Positions 48,652-60,806 of a stretch of DNA of 64,000 nt are shown here, piece after piece. A model generated the notes under the pieces. It was not told the origin of the DNA. It worked only from the letters and a program-made list of their open reading frames with translations, and did not search any database. A program made the translations under genes and the position numbers. The stretch spans positions 89,759,285 through 89,823,284 of the forward strand of contig CM042694.1 of the NCBI GenBank assembly GCA_023614405.1, given 5' to 3'. Every line of letters begins with the position of its first letter. The stretch's first letter is position 1. The stretch comes from Avena insularis. Lineage: Eukaryota; Streptophyta; Magnoliopsida; Poales; Poaceae.

Positions 48652-50239
48652 TGATGGCTCGATGTTGATGTGGAGCTCGTTGGAAAACCCCAAGAGGAAG
48701 GTATGATGAGAACAGCAGTAAGTTTCCCTCAGTTATGAAACCAAGGTTTAATCGAACCAGTAGGAGCAAGGAAACACCCCAAAGGTGTTGCTAGCTGAGC
48801 CTTGGCAGGGCGCACTACCGGTGCTAGTAGCAATATGGAGACCTGCACAACACAACCACAGAACTTTGCCCCCAACTTGTGATGAGGTTGTCAATCTCAC
48901 CGGTTTTGCTGAAAACAAAGGATTAAACGTATCGAATAGAAGGAAGTAATAGTTCGTAGAAAGTAAACACAAAGCTATAAACAGTTTATAGATTGTATGT
49001 AAAAGAAAGGACAGGGGTCCATAGTTCACTAGAGGTGGCTCTCCTTAAGTTTGATAACATGCTGGGTGAACAAATTACAGCGGGGCAATTGACAAACATC
49101 GAGAAAGCATACAAGCATATACTAATCATCTTGACTCCTTTGGAACTTGATTGGGCATTGCAACATTATACATATACCGCCATCCAACTGCATCTATGAC
49201 TAATAATCCACCTTCAGGTTATCATCCGAACCCCCTCTAGTATTAAGTTGCAAGCAACAGATTATTGCTTTACGAATTGCGTGTAAAGTAAACAATACGA
49301 TTGTTCTATGAACAAAGGATTGTTGTTTTCTCCCTAGTAGCAACAGCACATCTAGTACCTTAGATATTTCTGTCACTTCCCCAGATTACCAGAGACATGA
49401 ACCCACTATCGAGCATAAATACTAACTCTTAGAGTTGGTAGCATCTACTTGGCCAAGATAGCTAGTAACAACGGAAAGCATGCAAGATCACAAATAACAA
49501 AGACATGATACAATCAATAATCAACCTAAAATAGCAACTCAATATCCATCGGATCCCCGCAAACACAACATGCAGAATTACAAATAGATGATCTTGATCA
49601 TGAACGGAGCTCACAAGATCTAGACAAGAAAGCACAAAAGAGGAGAACCAGCCATCTAGCTACTACATGGACCCATAGTACAGAGATAAACTACTCACGC
49701 ATCACACCGGAGGCTTGCATGATGATGAAGAAGGCCTCCAGGGTGAATTCCCCTCTCCAGTAGGGTGCCGGGAAGAGCTCCAGATCCCTCCCGATCTAGG
49801 GATGGAGATGACGGCGGCTACAGACTCTTTCATGGATATTTAATCGGGTACTTAGGGTTTTGGTCCCGAGGGCAATATATAGGCGGAAGGAGAGGCTGAG
49901 GGGGTGCTGGGGTCGGCTAGACCACCCCCAAGTGCGGGGCAGGCCTGGCCGCGCGGCCAGGTGGTGTGGCCGGCCCCTAGCTTTTCTGCGTCTCGTATTC
50001 TGGCATCAGATGTCTTCCGGAAAAATAGGCACTTTGGCTTTTATCCCGTCCAATTCCAAGAATATTCATTTTCTGACTTTCCTGGAACCAAAAACAACAG
50101 AAAACAGCCAGCTGGCACTATGGCTCTTGTTAATAGGTTAGTCCAAGAAATCATATGAAAAGTAATCCAAAGTGTGGACAAAACACAAGAAAGTAGATAA
50201 AACCAAGCATGGAACATCAAAAATTATAGATACATTTGC
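48652..50239 (-). repeat. 3' LTR, last bases missing
   Basis: Starts TGATGGCTCGATG. It should end 'gcaatgtatca' as at 62329-62339 but reads 'tttgcaa' then switches to the inverted LTR piece. Confidence 0.85.
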
Positions 50240-50870
50240 AATTTGTAAAGCAATAATCTGTTGCTTGCAACTTAATACTGGAGGGGGTTCGGATGATAAC
50301 CTGAAGGTGGATTATTAGTCATAGATGTAGTTGGATGGCGGTCTATGTATTATGTTGTAATGCCCAATCAAGTCTCAAAGGAGTCAAGATGATTAGTATA
50401 TGCATGTATTGCTTTCTCAGTGTTTGTCAATTGCCCCGCTGTAATTTGTTTACCTAGCATGTTATCTATCTAAGGAGAGCCACCTCTAGTGAACTATGGA
50501 TCCCGGTCCTTTGTCTTTACATACAATCTATAAACTGTTTCTGCTTTGTGTTTACTTTCTACAAACTTTTACTTCTTTCCATTCGATACGTTTAATCTTT
50601 TGTTTTCCGCAAAACACGGTGAGATTGACAACCTCATCGCAAGTTGGGGATAAAGTTCTGTGGTTGTGTTGTGCAGGTCTCCACGTTACTACTAGCACCG
50701 GTAGGGCGCCCTGCCAAAGCTCAGCTAGTAACACCTTTGGGGTGTTTCCTTGCTCCTACTGGTTCGATTAAACCTTGGTTTCATAACTGAGGGAAAACTT
50801 TCTGTTGTGCTCATCATACCTTCCTCTTGGGGTTCCCAACGAGATCTACGTTGATCGTCGAGTGCATCAG
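50240..50870 (+). repeat. Inverted partial LTR forming a fold-back with the adjacent LTR
   Basis: Reads as the plus-strand terminal 40% of the same LTR type ('gtaaagcaataatctgttgcttgcaac' onward, ending 'gtgcatca'). It is the reverse complement of roughly 48652-49285, so the two form a ~620-bp inverted repeat separated by ~950 bp. Matches are good but not perfect. Confidence 0.8.
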
Positions 50871-51764
50871 GCCACAGTCAAAAACAAGCTCTCTTTAACA
50901 CTTAAGCATGAACTTTCCTACTCTTTTCCAAACCAAACCAAACTATTTGAAAACCAATGTATGAAAAAGGGGGTCCAACCAATTTATTCAGGAAACTAAG
51001 CAAACAAAGCAAACGAAAAACCAAAACGAAGACGAAAAAGAAGACGCTCCAAGAACAACACAACTGTGCATGAAACAATAAAAATGAAGCATTTGGAAGA
51101 AACCTAGGATTTTTATTGATGAAGAGTGGGATGCCTTGGGCATCCCCAAGCTTTGACGCTTGTACTTCTTGGATATTTCTTGGGGTGACACATGTGGCAT
51201 CCCCAAGCTTGGTCTTTAGTCCATCCTTCATCTCATTACTCATTCCTTCCATACACCTAAATTTTTTCCTTCATACAAAACTTCACACAATCTTTATTAG
51301 CAACATTAGTGCACTCAAGATAATAGGTCTTAAGGTTCAGTTCTAACACTAATAAACTTCCATTAAGACACAAGCTATAGTAGCACTTCTCTCAAAAAGC
51401 TCAATTCCCCAAAAGAACTCAAAAAGGAACCAACAAGAAGCAAATGCAGAAAATGGCAGAAATCTGTCAAAACATACCAGCAGGTAAAGACGATTTTTTT
51501 CGAAGACCTTCTGTTGATCAAATCAAAAAGTGTTGAACTAACTAAAGTTAGATAACAACCTGGGGCATAAGTACAAAAATTCATGCCTCAAAAGTACGTT
51601 CAGAGATTTTACACAAATTTTTACGGTGAAGCACAGAAATCTGTTTCGGGACATCAACTTTCCCAATCATTACTTCTCTCTCATTAGAGGTTACTCTTGG
51701 CACAAAAAGCAAATAAAAAGGATAAGGAGCGGTTATTACTGTAGTAATAACTTCCAAGACTCAT

Positions 51765-52699
51765 CTAAAAAATTTGGGTTATCTCCCAATAAGTACTTTT
51801 CTTTAACGCCTTTAAGTTAGGCATAAGAAGCAAGAAAAAATCAAGTGTTCTCAAATGAAGAAGCATTAAAACCAAATTTCTTGCCCTTACCTCTCTTACT
51901 TTATTCTTAACCTTGGGGAAAAGATGATTGTTTGGTGGAGAAGAAAGGTGCATGGTCCCCTTTCCCACATCTATTATTGCTCCAAGGAGTTCTAATAGGG
52001 ACCATCCAAGTGTAATTTGTCCTTTTCCTGTACATTCAATAACAAGATAATCAGTAGAAATCATTTTCCCAAAGATCTTTGTAAACACTCCTTCAGCTAT
52101 TCCAATAGGTAATATGGTAGCATTATTAGCAAGAGGTATTACTTTTCCTCCTTCCGTAAGCCCCCAAAGGTTCAAAGATTCATAAATATCTGTGGGCAGA
52201 AGGCAAAATTCAGACATGATATCACAGCGAGCTTGAAAAGTTTCAGTATTTATATCAATCTTTACTGTGGGGAGCCACTTTGATGGTTCAGAATTTATTG
52301 GAACATAATCATGATGCTCCCTAAGCGTATTATAGCAATCTTTTAAGCTAATAGTGCGGGTCTCAAGAGTGTTTAATCTAGCAAATATGCTTGCGAAAGA
52401 AATATCAGTTTTGCTAGGAAAGTTGTAAGTAAGGATCAATTTCTTTATAGCATTAATAGCATCATCCTCATTACATTGGAGAAATCTCCTCCCACAACAG
52501 CATCTAAAGCATATCTATAGCAAAGAGCAATTCGAAGGTAAAAACTGCTAAGGAACAAGCTTTGAGTCATTTTAGGCTCAGTTTTTTCATGTAGATCAGA
52601 GATTCTAGACCAAGCTTCCCTGAAGCTTTCCTCAATTCCTTGTTTAAAAGTGAAAATCATTTCCTCAGGTGACATAGTGACTAGAGTAAGGCTAGACAT
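51765..52699 (-). pseudogene. Gypsy gag fragment and retropepsin-like domain without catalytic motif
   Basis: Two minus-strand frames, 52699-52445 and 52439-51765, separated by a frame break. The first (MSSLTLVTMSPEEMIFTFKQ, EESFREAWSRISDLHEKTEP) resembles the C-terminal part of a retrotransposon gag domain. The second holds ARCDIMSEFCLLPTDIYESL, VIPLANNATILPIGIAEGVF and TLGWSLLELLGAIIDVGKGT, which follow the layout of a Gypsy aspartic protease. The D-(S/T/L)-G-(A/S)-S catalytic box is replaced by DIMSE. The tail (LFPKVKNKVREVRAR) is basic. No RT, RNase H or integrase follows before the LTR. Confidence 0.65.
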
Positions 52700-52916
52700 A
52701 GTGGCAACTCAAGATAGAGACTAATTTTTGTGTGTTTTCAATAAAGAAAGCAAACTTGTAAAACTAATTTTTTGTGTGTGTTTTGATAAAGAAACAAGAA
52801 AACAAAGCAAAAAGAAACTAAGAAAAACAAAAATAACAAAGTAAAGAGATTGGTTATGAGGGACTCCCCTTGTGAAGATGTCCTTGACTCCCCGGCAACG
52901 GCGCCAGAAAAATACT

Positions 52917-52978
52917 TGATGGCTCGATGTTTATGTGGAGCTCGTTGGGGAACCCTAAGAGGAAGGTATGATGAGCAC
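52917..52978 (-). repeat. 5' LTR of outer Gypsy, first piece
   Basis: TGATGGCTCGATG...gatgagcac, interrupted by the nested element; continues at 60807. Confidence 0.88.
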
Positions 52979-54477
52979 TGATACGTCCATTTTGCATCAC
53001 TATTCTATGTCATAATTCACTGTTATTCATTGATATATTTTGTATTGAGAGGTGATACTTATGTTATTTCATCTGTTTTTGCATGGTTGATCACTTTTGG
53101 AGAATGGACCGCTGCAGTCAGGATTCTGATGGAAAAGGTGTTGTTTGGAGGCAAAATTTGCGAAGATCCGAAAATCCGGGGAAATATATGGAAAATCCTA
53201 TTTTTCCAGAAGACGAAGGAAGCGGAAGGGTGGAGATGGGCCAGAGGCCACACCACCTGGCCTTGAGCCAGCCTAGGCCGCACCACCACGTGGTGTGGCC
53301 ACCCTGGTCCACCCCTGGCACTCCCCTCTGGCGTATATATTCCTCCCGAAACCCTAAGACTCAGGGAACGACCACAGAAAGATTCCGCCACCTCTGCGGG
53401 GCGGAAAACACCGAGAGAGAAAGATCTCTCCGGCAGACAGATTTTTGCCGGGGGAATTCCTTCCCGGAGAGGGGAGATCGTCGCCATCAACACCATCATC
53501 AAGCTAGACTTCATCGGGATCATCATCATCATCACCACCATCATCACCATCAGCACCCTCATCACCATCTCCATATTGCTGTAACAATTGGGTTGAATCT
53601 TGCATAGTTCATAGGGGAAATTTTCCTGGTGTTGATTGCTCTTTGTAGTTGATGCTATTGAGTGAACCATTGAATTATTATTTATGTTTAGATTGTTATA
53701 CATCATTATTCCATCTCTGATCATGATCCATATGATGTCTTGTGAGTAGTTCGTTTTGTTCTTGAGGACATGGGAGAAGTCATGTTGTTAGTAGTGGAAT
53801 TATGTTGAGAAAGATTAAATAGTTTGATATTTAAGTTGTGGTGTACTTCTTCTAGTGGTGTCATGTGAACGTCGACTACATGACACTTCACCTATATGGG
53901 CCTAGGGGAATGCATTGTGTATTTGGCTACTAATCATAGGGGTTGCGGAGTGTGAAACCTGAACCCCCGTTAGGAAACCATTGCACAAGGGACGTAAGGG
54001 TCTTAGAGTTTAAAGTTATGGTTAGGTTTCTACCTTAATTACTTTCTTGTACTTACGGATGTTTGCAAGGGGTATAATCACAATTATGTATTAGTCCTAG
54101 GAAGGTTGGTACATTAGCACAGGTTCACCCACATAACACTTAGGAAGCTAAAGAAGATTAATCAACTATATGAAGCGAAAGCACTTGACAGTCTTCCCAT
54201 GTGTCCTCGAGAACGTTTGGTCATCTTAAGTAATACAATCGGCTTGTCCTTTGCTGCATAAAGGATTGGGCCACTTGCTGCATTTATTCCTACTGTCTTT
54301 TATTTACTCTTACTTTGTTTACTTGCTTTATCAAAAACCCCTAAAAATCCGTTTGCTAAGTATTTGCAGAAAATTCCTGATCCATACCACTAACCAGCAC
54401 CTTCTGCTCCTTGTTGGGTTCGACACTCTTACTTATCGAAAATACTGCGATACACCCCCTATACTTGTGGGTCATCA
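52979..54477 (+). repeat. 5' LTR of inner Gypsy
   Basis: 1499 bp. It holds a TATA-type motif (cgtatatattcc, near 53331), a GC-rich inverted repeat just upstream (53246-53300) and a (CAT/CAC)n microsatellite at 53517-53575. Confidence 0.92.
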
Positions 54478-54591
54478 AGACTATTTTCTGGCGCCTTTAC
54501 CAGGGAGTGAAGCGCTATTGGAGAGTGGAACTGGTAAAGGAAACTTCTACTGTGAGTATTGTTTACTTCTGTTAGTTGCTTTATTTTCGTA

Positions 54592-55590
54592 ATGGATAAT
54601 TCACTGAGTTTCTTATTTGGTAAAGCTACTACCACTTCTAAAATAGTAGATGAGCCACCACCTGCTGAGAATGATGCTTTTAAAATACCTACAAGAATTA
54701 TTGATCGTTTTATGGATAACTACTATGTTGGGGATGGAACTGTCCATCCCGGTGATCATTTGCTCTTTATACACGAATTATGCGGGTTGTTCAAGTGTGC
54801 AGGTATTACTACAGATCAAGTTAAGAAGAAGTTATTCTCATTGTCACTGAAAGGAAGAGCCGAGGAATGGTATAAGCTGCTGAAGAATGGTTAAACTCTG
54901 GAATGGGAGGAAATAGTGCCTCTCTTTTATTCAAAGTTTTATCCTCCTAGTGAGATTCATAAAGATCGGAATCAAATATACAACTTTTGTCCTCTTGATG
55001 GAGAGAGTACAGCTCAAGCTTGGGGGAGATTGAAGTTACTAATGCTCAAATGTCCCATTCATGAGCTCCCCAACAATATTATTATCAATAACCTTTATGC
55101 AAGGCTCCCTCTACATGACAAGGATTTATTGGATGCTTTTTGTGCTGGATCATTCACTCGCATGGAAGAGGAAGCTAAATGGGATCTTCTGGACCGTATT
55201 CAAGACAATGCTGAAGCTTGGGAGAATGACAAAGGTAGAAAGTCAGGTATAAATTATGATTATGAATGCATTGAATCTTTTATGGGAACTGATGACTTTC
55301 AAAGTATTAAAAATGCTTATGTTCTAGACTCTCAAGCTATTGCTTCTTATTTTAAGGCTTTTGCTTCCTACATTCAAGTGCCTAAAAAGAAGTGGAATAA
55401 GTATCATGAACCTAATAAAGATGTTGCTAAGAGTGTTCCTGCAAGAAATACTGAAGTTTATACTACTAATCATGTCTTACCTAAACCTTACTTTGATAAA
55501 ATGCCTTTCCCAGTTAAGATAAAGGAACATTCTATGATAGCTAGTATGGTTAATGAAAGTGCAAATAAAGTTGTTGAACCTGATAAATAA
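54592..55590 (+). pseudogene. gag: Gypsy gag, one in-frame stop
   Basis: MDNSLSFLFGKATTTSKIVD starts at 54592. The retrotransposon gag domain follows: IIDRFMDNYYVGDGTVHPGD, LCGLFKCAGITTDQVKKKLF and SLKGRAEEWYKLLKNG. A TAA at 54892-54894 interrupts. The same frame continues with WEEIVPLFYSKFYPPSEIHK, AQAWGRLKLLMLKCPIHELP and DNAEAWENDKG, to a stop at 55588-55590. Apart from those stops the frame is fully open for 330 codons, far better kept than other Gypsy coding sequence here. Gag would build the particle that packages the RNA. No zinc knuckle is seen. Confidence 0.85.
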
Positions 55591-56037
55591 ATGGTTGATG
55601 AACCTATAATAGCAAATGTGAAAGACTTTGTTACTAAATATGAAGAAGAGGGACACACTATCCTTTGTAAGGATACCTCTAATATTGTTTCACAAAGTAG
55701 TGTTATGAGAGCTAGTATTCCTGTGTTTTCTGTTAGAATAAGCGATCATTGCTATGATGTCCCTTGTGATAGTTATATTGTTAAGTTTATGCATGATACT
55801 GAAATTTATTATGAGAGAGGGAAAAGTGTTCTTATGTATCTCAATAATATCAAGTTTCCTCGTTTTATGCTGAAAGTTTTTATGTTGCACTTCTTTTGCC
55901 TTCTTATGCAAGTAGCCTCTGGTTTCAACAACTTGTTTGTTTACAAAATTCCCTTGCATAGGAAGTGGGTTAGAATTAAATGTGTGTATTTTTGCTTCTT
56001 AATGCTCTCTTTCACCTCAATTCATATTCTTATGTGA
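55591..56037 (+). pseudogene. Protease-region remnant after gag
   Basis: Same frame as gag, right after its stop: MVDEPIIANVKDFVTKYEEE, then SIPVFSVRISDHCYDVPCDS, which is where a Gypsy aspartic protease begins. After DVPCD the expected catalytic stretch is replaced by YIVKFMHDTEIYYERGKS and then non-protease sequence. Everything from here to the 3' UTR-like region (the whole pol) is absent. 56030-56100 aligns with the minus strand of 36040-36110. Confidence 0.6.
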
Positions 56038-56639
56038 GCATCTTCAAAATTATCATGCCCATCTTAATGGCTATAAAGAAAGAGCTTTTTGGAAGACAAC
56101 CCATTTTTTTTTTGCTTTCAGTTTGTTTTTGTTTCTTTGAGTCTTGGAAGTTATTACTTCGGTAATAACCTCTCCTTATCCATTTTGTTTGGTTTTTGTG
56201 TCAAGATCAACCTCTAATGAGAGAGAAGTAATATTTGGGGAAGTTGCTGTCCCAAAACAGATTTTTGTGCTGCACCGTAAAAATTCGTGAGAGATCTCTG
56301 TATGTCTGATTGAGCTGTATTTTTTTGTGCTTCTGTCCCAGGTTGTTATTTAACTTTCGTTAGTTTTGCACTTTTTTATTTGAGCAACAGAAGATTTTCT
56401 AAAAAATTGATCTTTACCTGCTGGTCTGTTTTGACAGATTTTGCCACTCTTGCATTTGCTTCTTTAATCGATTTCCTTTTTGAATTATTTTTGGGTTTTC
56501 AAAAGGAGTTGCTACAGTAGCTTATGTTTTGATGGTTTTCAGTTGAAGTTGAACTCAAAAGGTTTTATCACTTCACTTATACTAATGTTGCTAATGAGAA
56601 CTGTGTGAAGTTTTGTGTGATAGAAATTTCCAGGTAGTG

Positions 56640-57129
56640 GAGATAATGGTGTAATGAGAAAGAGAAAGGATTCATGACTCAAGTAATAAGTGTATAAATA
56701 AGAAGATATCGATGTTATTCAAGTGGTGACTCTGGAAGAATCTACTAGATACTAAATTCAGAGACCTGCAGAGTCCGTTTCCAAATAGGTAACAGTTCTG
56801 GTAAGAAAAGTTCCGCGAAAATACTATCTAACTATACTTTTGCAGTTTTCAGTCAATAAAGAAAGCTACAAAGCGAAAGAGGGATGGAAACGGAGCCAGG
56901 GTGGCTCACACCACCCTGTGGCGTGGGCCCACCCCTGGCCGTGCCACCAGGTGGTGAGTCCACCCCGGATTCCGCCTCCGACTCGTTTTCTCCCAGTACC
57001 TTCCTTTTGTTCTGAAACTTCGTAATATATAATCCCCCGGATCTCCCGAGGTTCATATATCGTGTTTTCGTCGTGTTTTCGTTTCGATCTGTTTCTGCTA
57101 GGAACTATTCTTGAAGGTTTAGAAGCACA
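56640..57129 (+). promoter_or_regulatory. LTR-leader-like segment with TATA motif upstream of a small ORF
   Basis: Contains the GC-rich 'caccaccctgtggc...gccaccaggtggtg' block (56910-56957) otherwise found in these LTRs, then TATATAAT at 57026-57033, about 100 bp before the ATG at 57130. It may be a captured promoter/leader. Confidence 0.4.
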
Positions 57130-57381
57130 ATGGTGTCCGCCAAGGATAAAAGAAAGGAGCCTATGGAGGAAGATCTTCAAGACCCTAAGCAAGGGCTGGT
57201 ACCTTTAGTCTCTTGCCCTGCATCAACGAAAGCTCTACGAGTCACTAATGAGTTCTGCGATAAGTACCGAGACTTGAGGAGGAAGGTGGACATGCTTCAA
57301 TGGGAGAATAACAGGCTTCGCAAGATGCTGGAAGATTTCCTCACGTCAACTAAGAAAATACCACCACCACCAAAGGAGTAA
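57130..57381 (+). CDS. Small basic leucine-zipper-like ORF in the Gypsy internal region
   Basis: 83 residues: MVSAKDKRKEPMEEDLQDPK, a middle with LRVTNEFCDKYRDLRRKVDM, then LQWENNRLRKMLEDFLTSTK and a proline end (KKIPPPPKE). Hydrophobic residues at heptad spacing (L..K.DML.WENNRL.KML..FL) predict a short coiled coil of about 35 residues. No family recognised. The frame is intact while gag and protease are broken. It lies 3' of gag on the element's own strand, where some plant Gypsy elements carry extra ORFs. The matching 3' regions at 20579-22975 and 50871-51640 show no counterpart that I can see. Confidence 0.5.
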   Translation: MVSAKDKRKEPMEEDLQDPKQGLVPLVSCPASTKALRVTNEFCDKYRDLRRKVDMLQWENNRLRKMLEDFLTSTKKIPPPPKE

Positions 57382-59300
57382 TTCGTCATCAGGTTTGGCA
57401 TCCCCTTGGTTTGTTCCAAGCTTGGGGGATTCTCACGGTATCACATCACTATCTTCTATCTTTTTACCTTATTAGTAGAGTCATATCATGAATAGAGAAG
57501 TTATTATGTAGGATGGTTTGCATTATGGAAGTGTCCCCTCTCTCGTTAGATATGTATCTCTTGGTGTGAGTTGCCGTTATGGAATATTAATGAGAAGTTC
57601 TATCATTTACTCTTTTGCATATTTTTATATTAGTTTTCAATTAGTGGTTATATGATTGATCTTGTTGTTAGTATTGGTATCACTTTGGGATCATTGAGTT
57701 AATTTAGTTGGTTTTGGCAAACCTGGCTTGGTCAGTAGCACACTATTTCTGGGAGTTGAAAGAAAAGATAAAAGTACTCTAAAGAAATATAATTTCATCA
57801 TCTTTCTTTCTTGATTTTCTCATAAGTCTAGTATTCTCTAGTTAAGATCTTTTGTGCTTCCAAGGAAGATTGCATGTTTGTCTTTATCATTATATGTTTG
57901 TTTGTTTCCTTCAACTCTTGTACTTGCTACCCAGCCTTGCTAGCCAAAAACCTATACTGAGAGGGAATTCTTCTCGTGCATCCACTCCTTTAAACCAAAA
58001 CCCACGCCATTTGTGTCTACCATACCTACCTATTAGCATTATTGCTATTCCAAGTAAATTCTTGTTTTATCTACCTCCCAAATTAAACTTGTTATGTGAA
58101 AATTAGTGATTAAAGCTCTCACGAACTTGATGGCACACTTTAATTTTCTTGCATTTAATAAAATTGAACCATTGGGCCCTTCTTTGTTGCGTATATGCTT
58201 GCGCTTTATGAGTTGAAGTTAGCAGAACCATGTATCATGGGGGACGCTTTCAACACTGCCATGGTACTTTGTACCTAGTTGATATCATGTTCTTTTGCTT
58301 ATGGATCCCGGCGGTGTGAAATAAAAGTGGAACTTGTAAGATCATGGAGCTTATATATGTGTTAGAGAAACGCCTGGGCCGCTTGTCTAAGCCATGCCTA
58401 ATCATGGTGGAAACTTGCAGCATAACTATAGTGGGCATTCTATGAAGCATCCTCAATAAAAACCTATGCAAATAGCAAATAAAAGATCGCTGAGATGCTC
58501 ACTGTCTGCTTTCCTTGTCATTTTGATTATGGGATAGCTCATGTGTCATGTGCAAGGGGTACCCCGTTGGCGGTTCTCAATGATACACATGTATTTACAA
58601 TGACAAGAGCTTACTCATGACTAAAGTTGAGTAGCATGAGGTTCGGTACTCATAAGTAAGGGGCATGAGATTTCAACTTATTACTTGTCAAGCATATCCT
58701 CTTAGTTGTGTCACTTTAACCTTAATCACCAAAAGATGCCTATGATAGGGGCAATGAGAGCTGAAAGCTAGTAAGTATCATAATTTTTGGGAGCTCTTTA
58801 TGAGACTTGCAATCCCTCCTTCCCTCTGCGAAGGGCCTTTCTTTTTACTTTGTAGTTGAGTCAGTAAACCTATTCCTTTCTATCTCAGCAAGTATTTTGA
58901 GTTGTTGTGTTTCATTCATTCATATGATGATTTATTCAATCATGTTTCTTATGTTCCTTGTTTTGCACATTGCTCTTATCTTGATGTTTACTACTTTGAA
59001 AGCTATCTTTGAAAACCAGTTATTTGTGAACTCCAGCAAATTATCAACTATTCTTCGACCAAGAGCTAAGTTTTCCATTACCAATTATGATTCACTTTAT
59101 GTATCTTTATTATGTTTCCTTTGCTTATTGCAAGTTAAGTTATACAATAGTGAGTTGCCTTCTATTATGATCTATGTATTGATGAATGTGATGCTTCTTG
59201 TCCGTATTCTTTTATCGACTCTTCACTCCATAAACCTGAGGTCATGTTTATTGATCTCAGTTTCGCTTGGGGACAAGCGAAGTCTAAGCTTGGGGGGAGT
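57382..59300 (+). other. Gypsy 3' non-coding region and polypurine tract
   Basis: Aligns with the reverse complement of 20579-22600. Frames such as 58807-59337 are hydrophobic runs without a domain and lie in this shared non-coding part. Ends with aagcttggggggagt before the LTR. Confidence 0.7.
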
Positions 59301-60801
59301 TGATACGTCCATTTTGCATCACTATTCTATGTCATAATTCACTGTTATTCATTGATATATTTCGTATTGAGAGGGGATACTTATGTTAGTTCATCTGTTT
59401 TTGCAGGGTTGATGACTTTTGGAGCATGGACCGCTGCAGTCAGGATTCTGATGGAAAATGTGCTGTTTGGAGGCAAAATTCGCGAAGATCAAAAAATCCG
59501 GGAAAATATACAGAAAATCCTATTTTTCCAGAAGACGAAGGAAGCCAGAAGGGGGGCTGGAGATGGGCCACAGGGGGCCCACACCACCCCCTGGCGCAGG
59601 CCAGCCTAGGCCACGCCACCAGGTGGTGGTGGCCGCCTGTCCACCAGCACTCCCCTCGGCGTATATTCCTCCGAAACCCTAAGACTCGAGGCGACCACGA
59701 AAGATTACACGCCTCACAAGGGCGAAAACACCGAGAGAGAAAGATCTCTTCGGCAGACAGATTTCTGCCAGGGGAATTCCTTCCCGGAGAGGGGAGATCG
59801 TCGCCATCAACACCATCATCAAGCTTGACTTCATCGGGATCATCATCATCATCACCACCATCATCATCACCATCAGCACCCTCATCACCATCTCCATATT
59901 GTTGTAACAATTGGGTTGAATCTTGCATAGTTCATAGGGGAAACTTTCCCGGTGTTGATTGCTCTTTGTAGTTGATGCTATTGAGTGAAACATTGAATTA
60001 TTGTTTATGTTCTGATTGTTATACATCATTATTCCATCTCTGATCATGATCCATATGATGTCTTGTGAGTAGTTCGTTTTGTTCTTGAGGACATGGGAGA
60101 AGTCATGTTGTTAGTAGTGGAATTATATTGAGAAAGATTCAATAGTTTGATATTTAAGTTGTGGTGTACTTCTTCTGGTGGTGTCATGTGAACGTCGACT
60201 ACATGACACTTCACCTATATGGGCCTAGGGTAATGCATTGTGTATTTGGCTACTAATCGTAGGGGTTGCTTAGGATGTAAACCTGAACCCCCGTTAGGAA
60301 ACCATTGCACAAGGGACGTAAGGGTCTTAGAGTTTAAAGATGTGGTTAGGTTTCTATCTTAATTACTTTCTTGTACTTACGGATGTTTGCAAGGGGTATA
60401 ATCACAAGTATGTATTAGTCCTAGGAAGGTCGGTACATTAGCACAGGTTCACCCACACAACACTTAGCAAGCTAAAGAAGATTAATCAACTATATGAAGC
60501 GAAAGCACTTGACATTCTTCCCATGCGTCCTCAAGAACGTTTGGTCATCTTAAGTAATACAACTGACTTGTCCTTTGTTGCATAAAGGATTGGGCCACTT
60601 GCTGCATTTATTCCTACTGTCTTTTATTTACTCATACTTTGTTTACTTGCTTTATCAAAAACCCCTAAAAATCCGTTTGCTAAGTATTTGCAGAGAATTC
60701 ATGATCCATACCACTAGCCAGCACCTTCGGCTCCTCGTTGGGTTCGACACTCTTACTTATCTAAAATACTGCGATACACCCCCTATACTTGTGGGTCATC
60801 A
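59301..60801 (+). repeat. 3' LTR of inner Gypsy
   Basis: 1501 bp, partner of 52979-54477, followed by TSD AGCAC. Confidence 0.92.
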
Positions 60802-60806
60802 AGCAC

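Larger units (their letters stand above)
52979..60801 (+). mobile_element. Complete non-autonomous Gypsy-type element (gag only)
   Basis: LTRs 52979-54477 and 59301-60801 begin TGATACGTCCATTTTG and end GGGTCATCA. TSD AGCAC at 52974-52978 and 60802-60806. The PBS region 'ttttctggcgcctttaccag' follows at 54483, and a polypurine tract (aagcttggggggagt, 59286-59300) precedes the 3' LTR. In the first ~240 bp the LTRs differ at about 15 positions. The internal 4.8 kb has gag, a protease remnant and a small extra ORF but no polymerase or integrase. Confidence 0.93.

Noticed and set aside
53059..53724. Long overlapping frames on both strands, with Met-rich or His-rich stretches
   Set aside because: They arise from the (CAT/CAC)n microsatellite and GC-rich part of the Gypsy LTR; the same frames recur at 59426-60047.
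58807..59337. 176-residue hydrophobic frame
   Set aside because: In the shared non-coding 3' region of the Gypsy family; the matching region at 20579-22000 does not keep it open.
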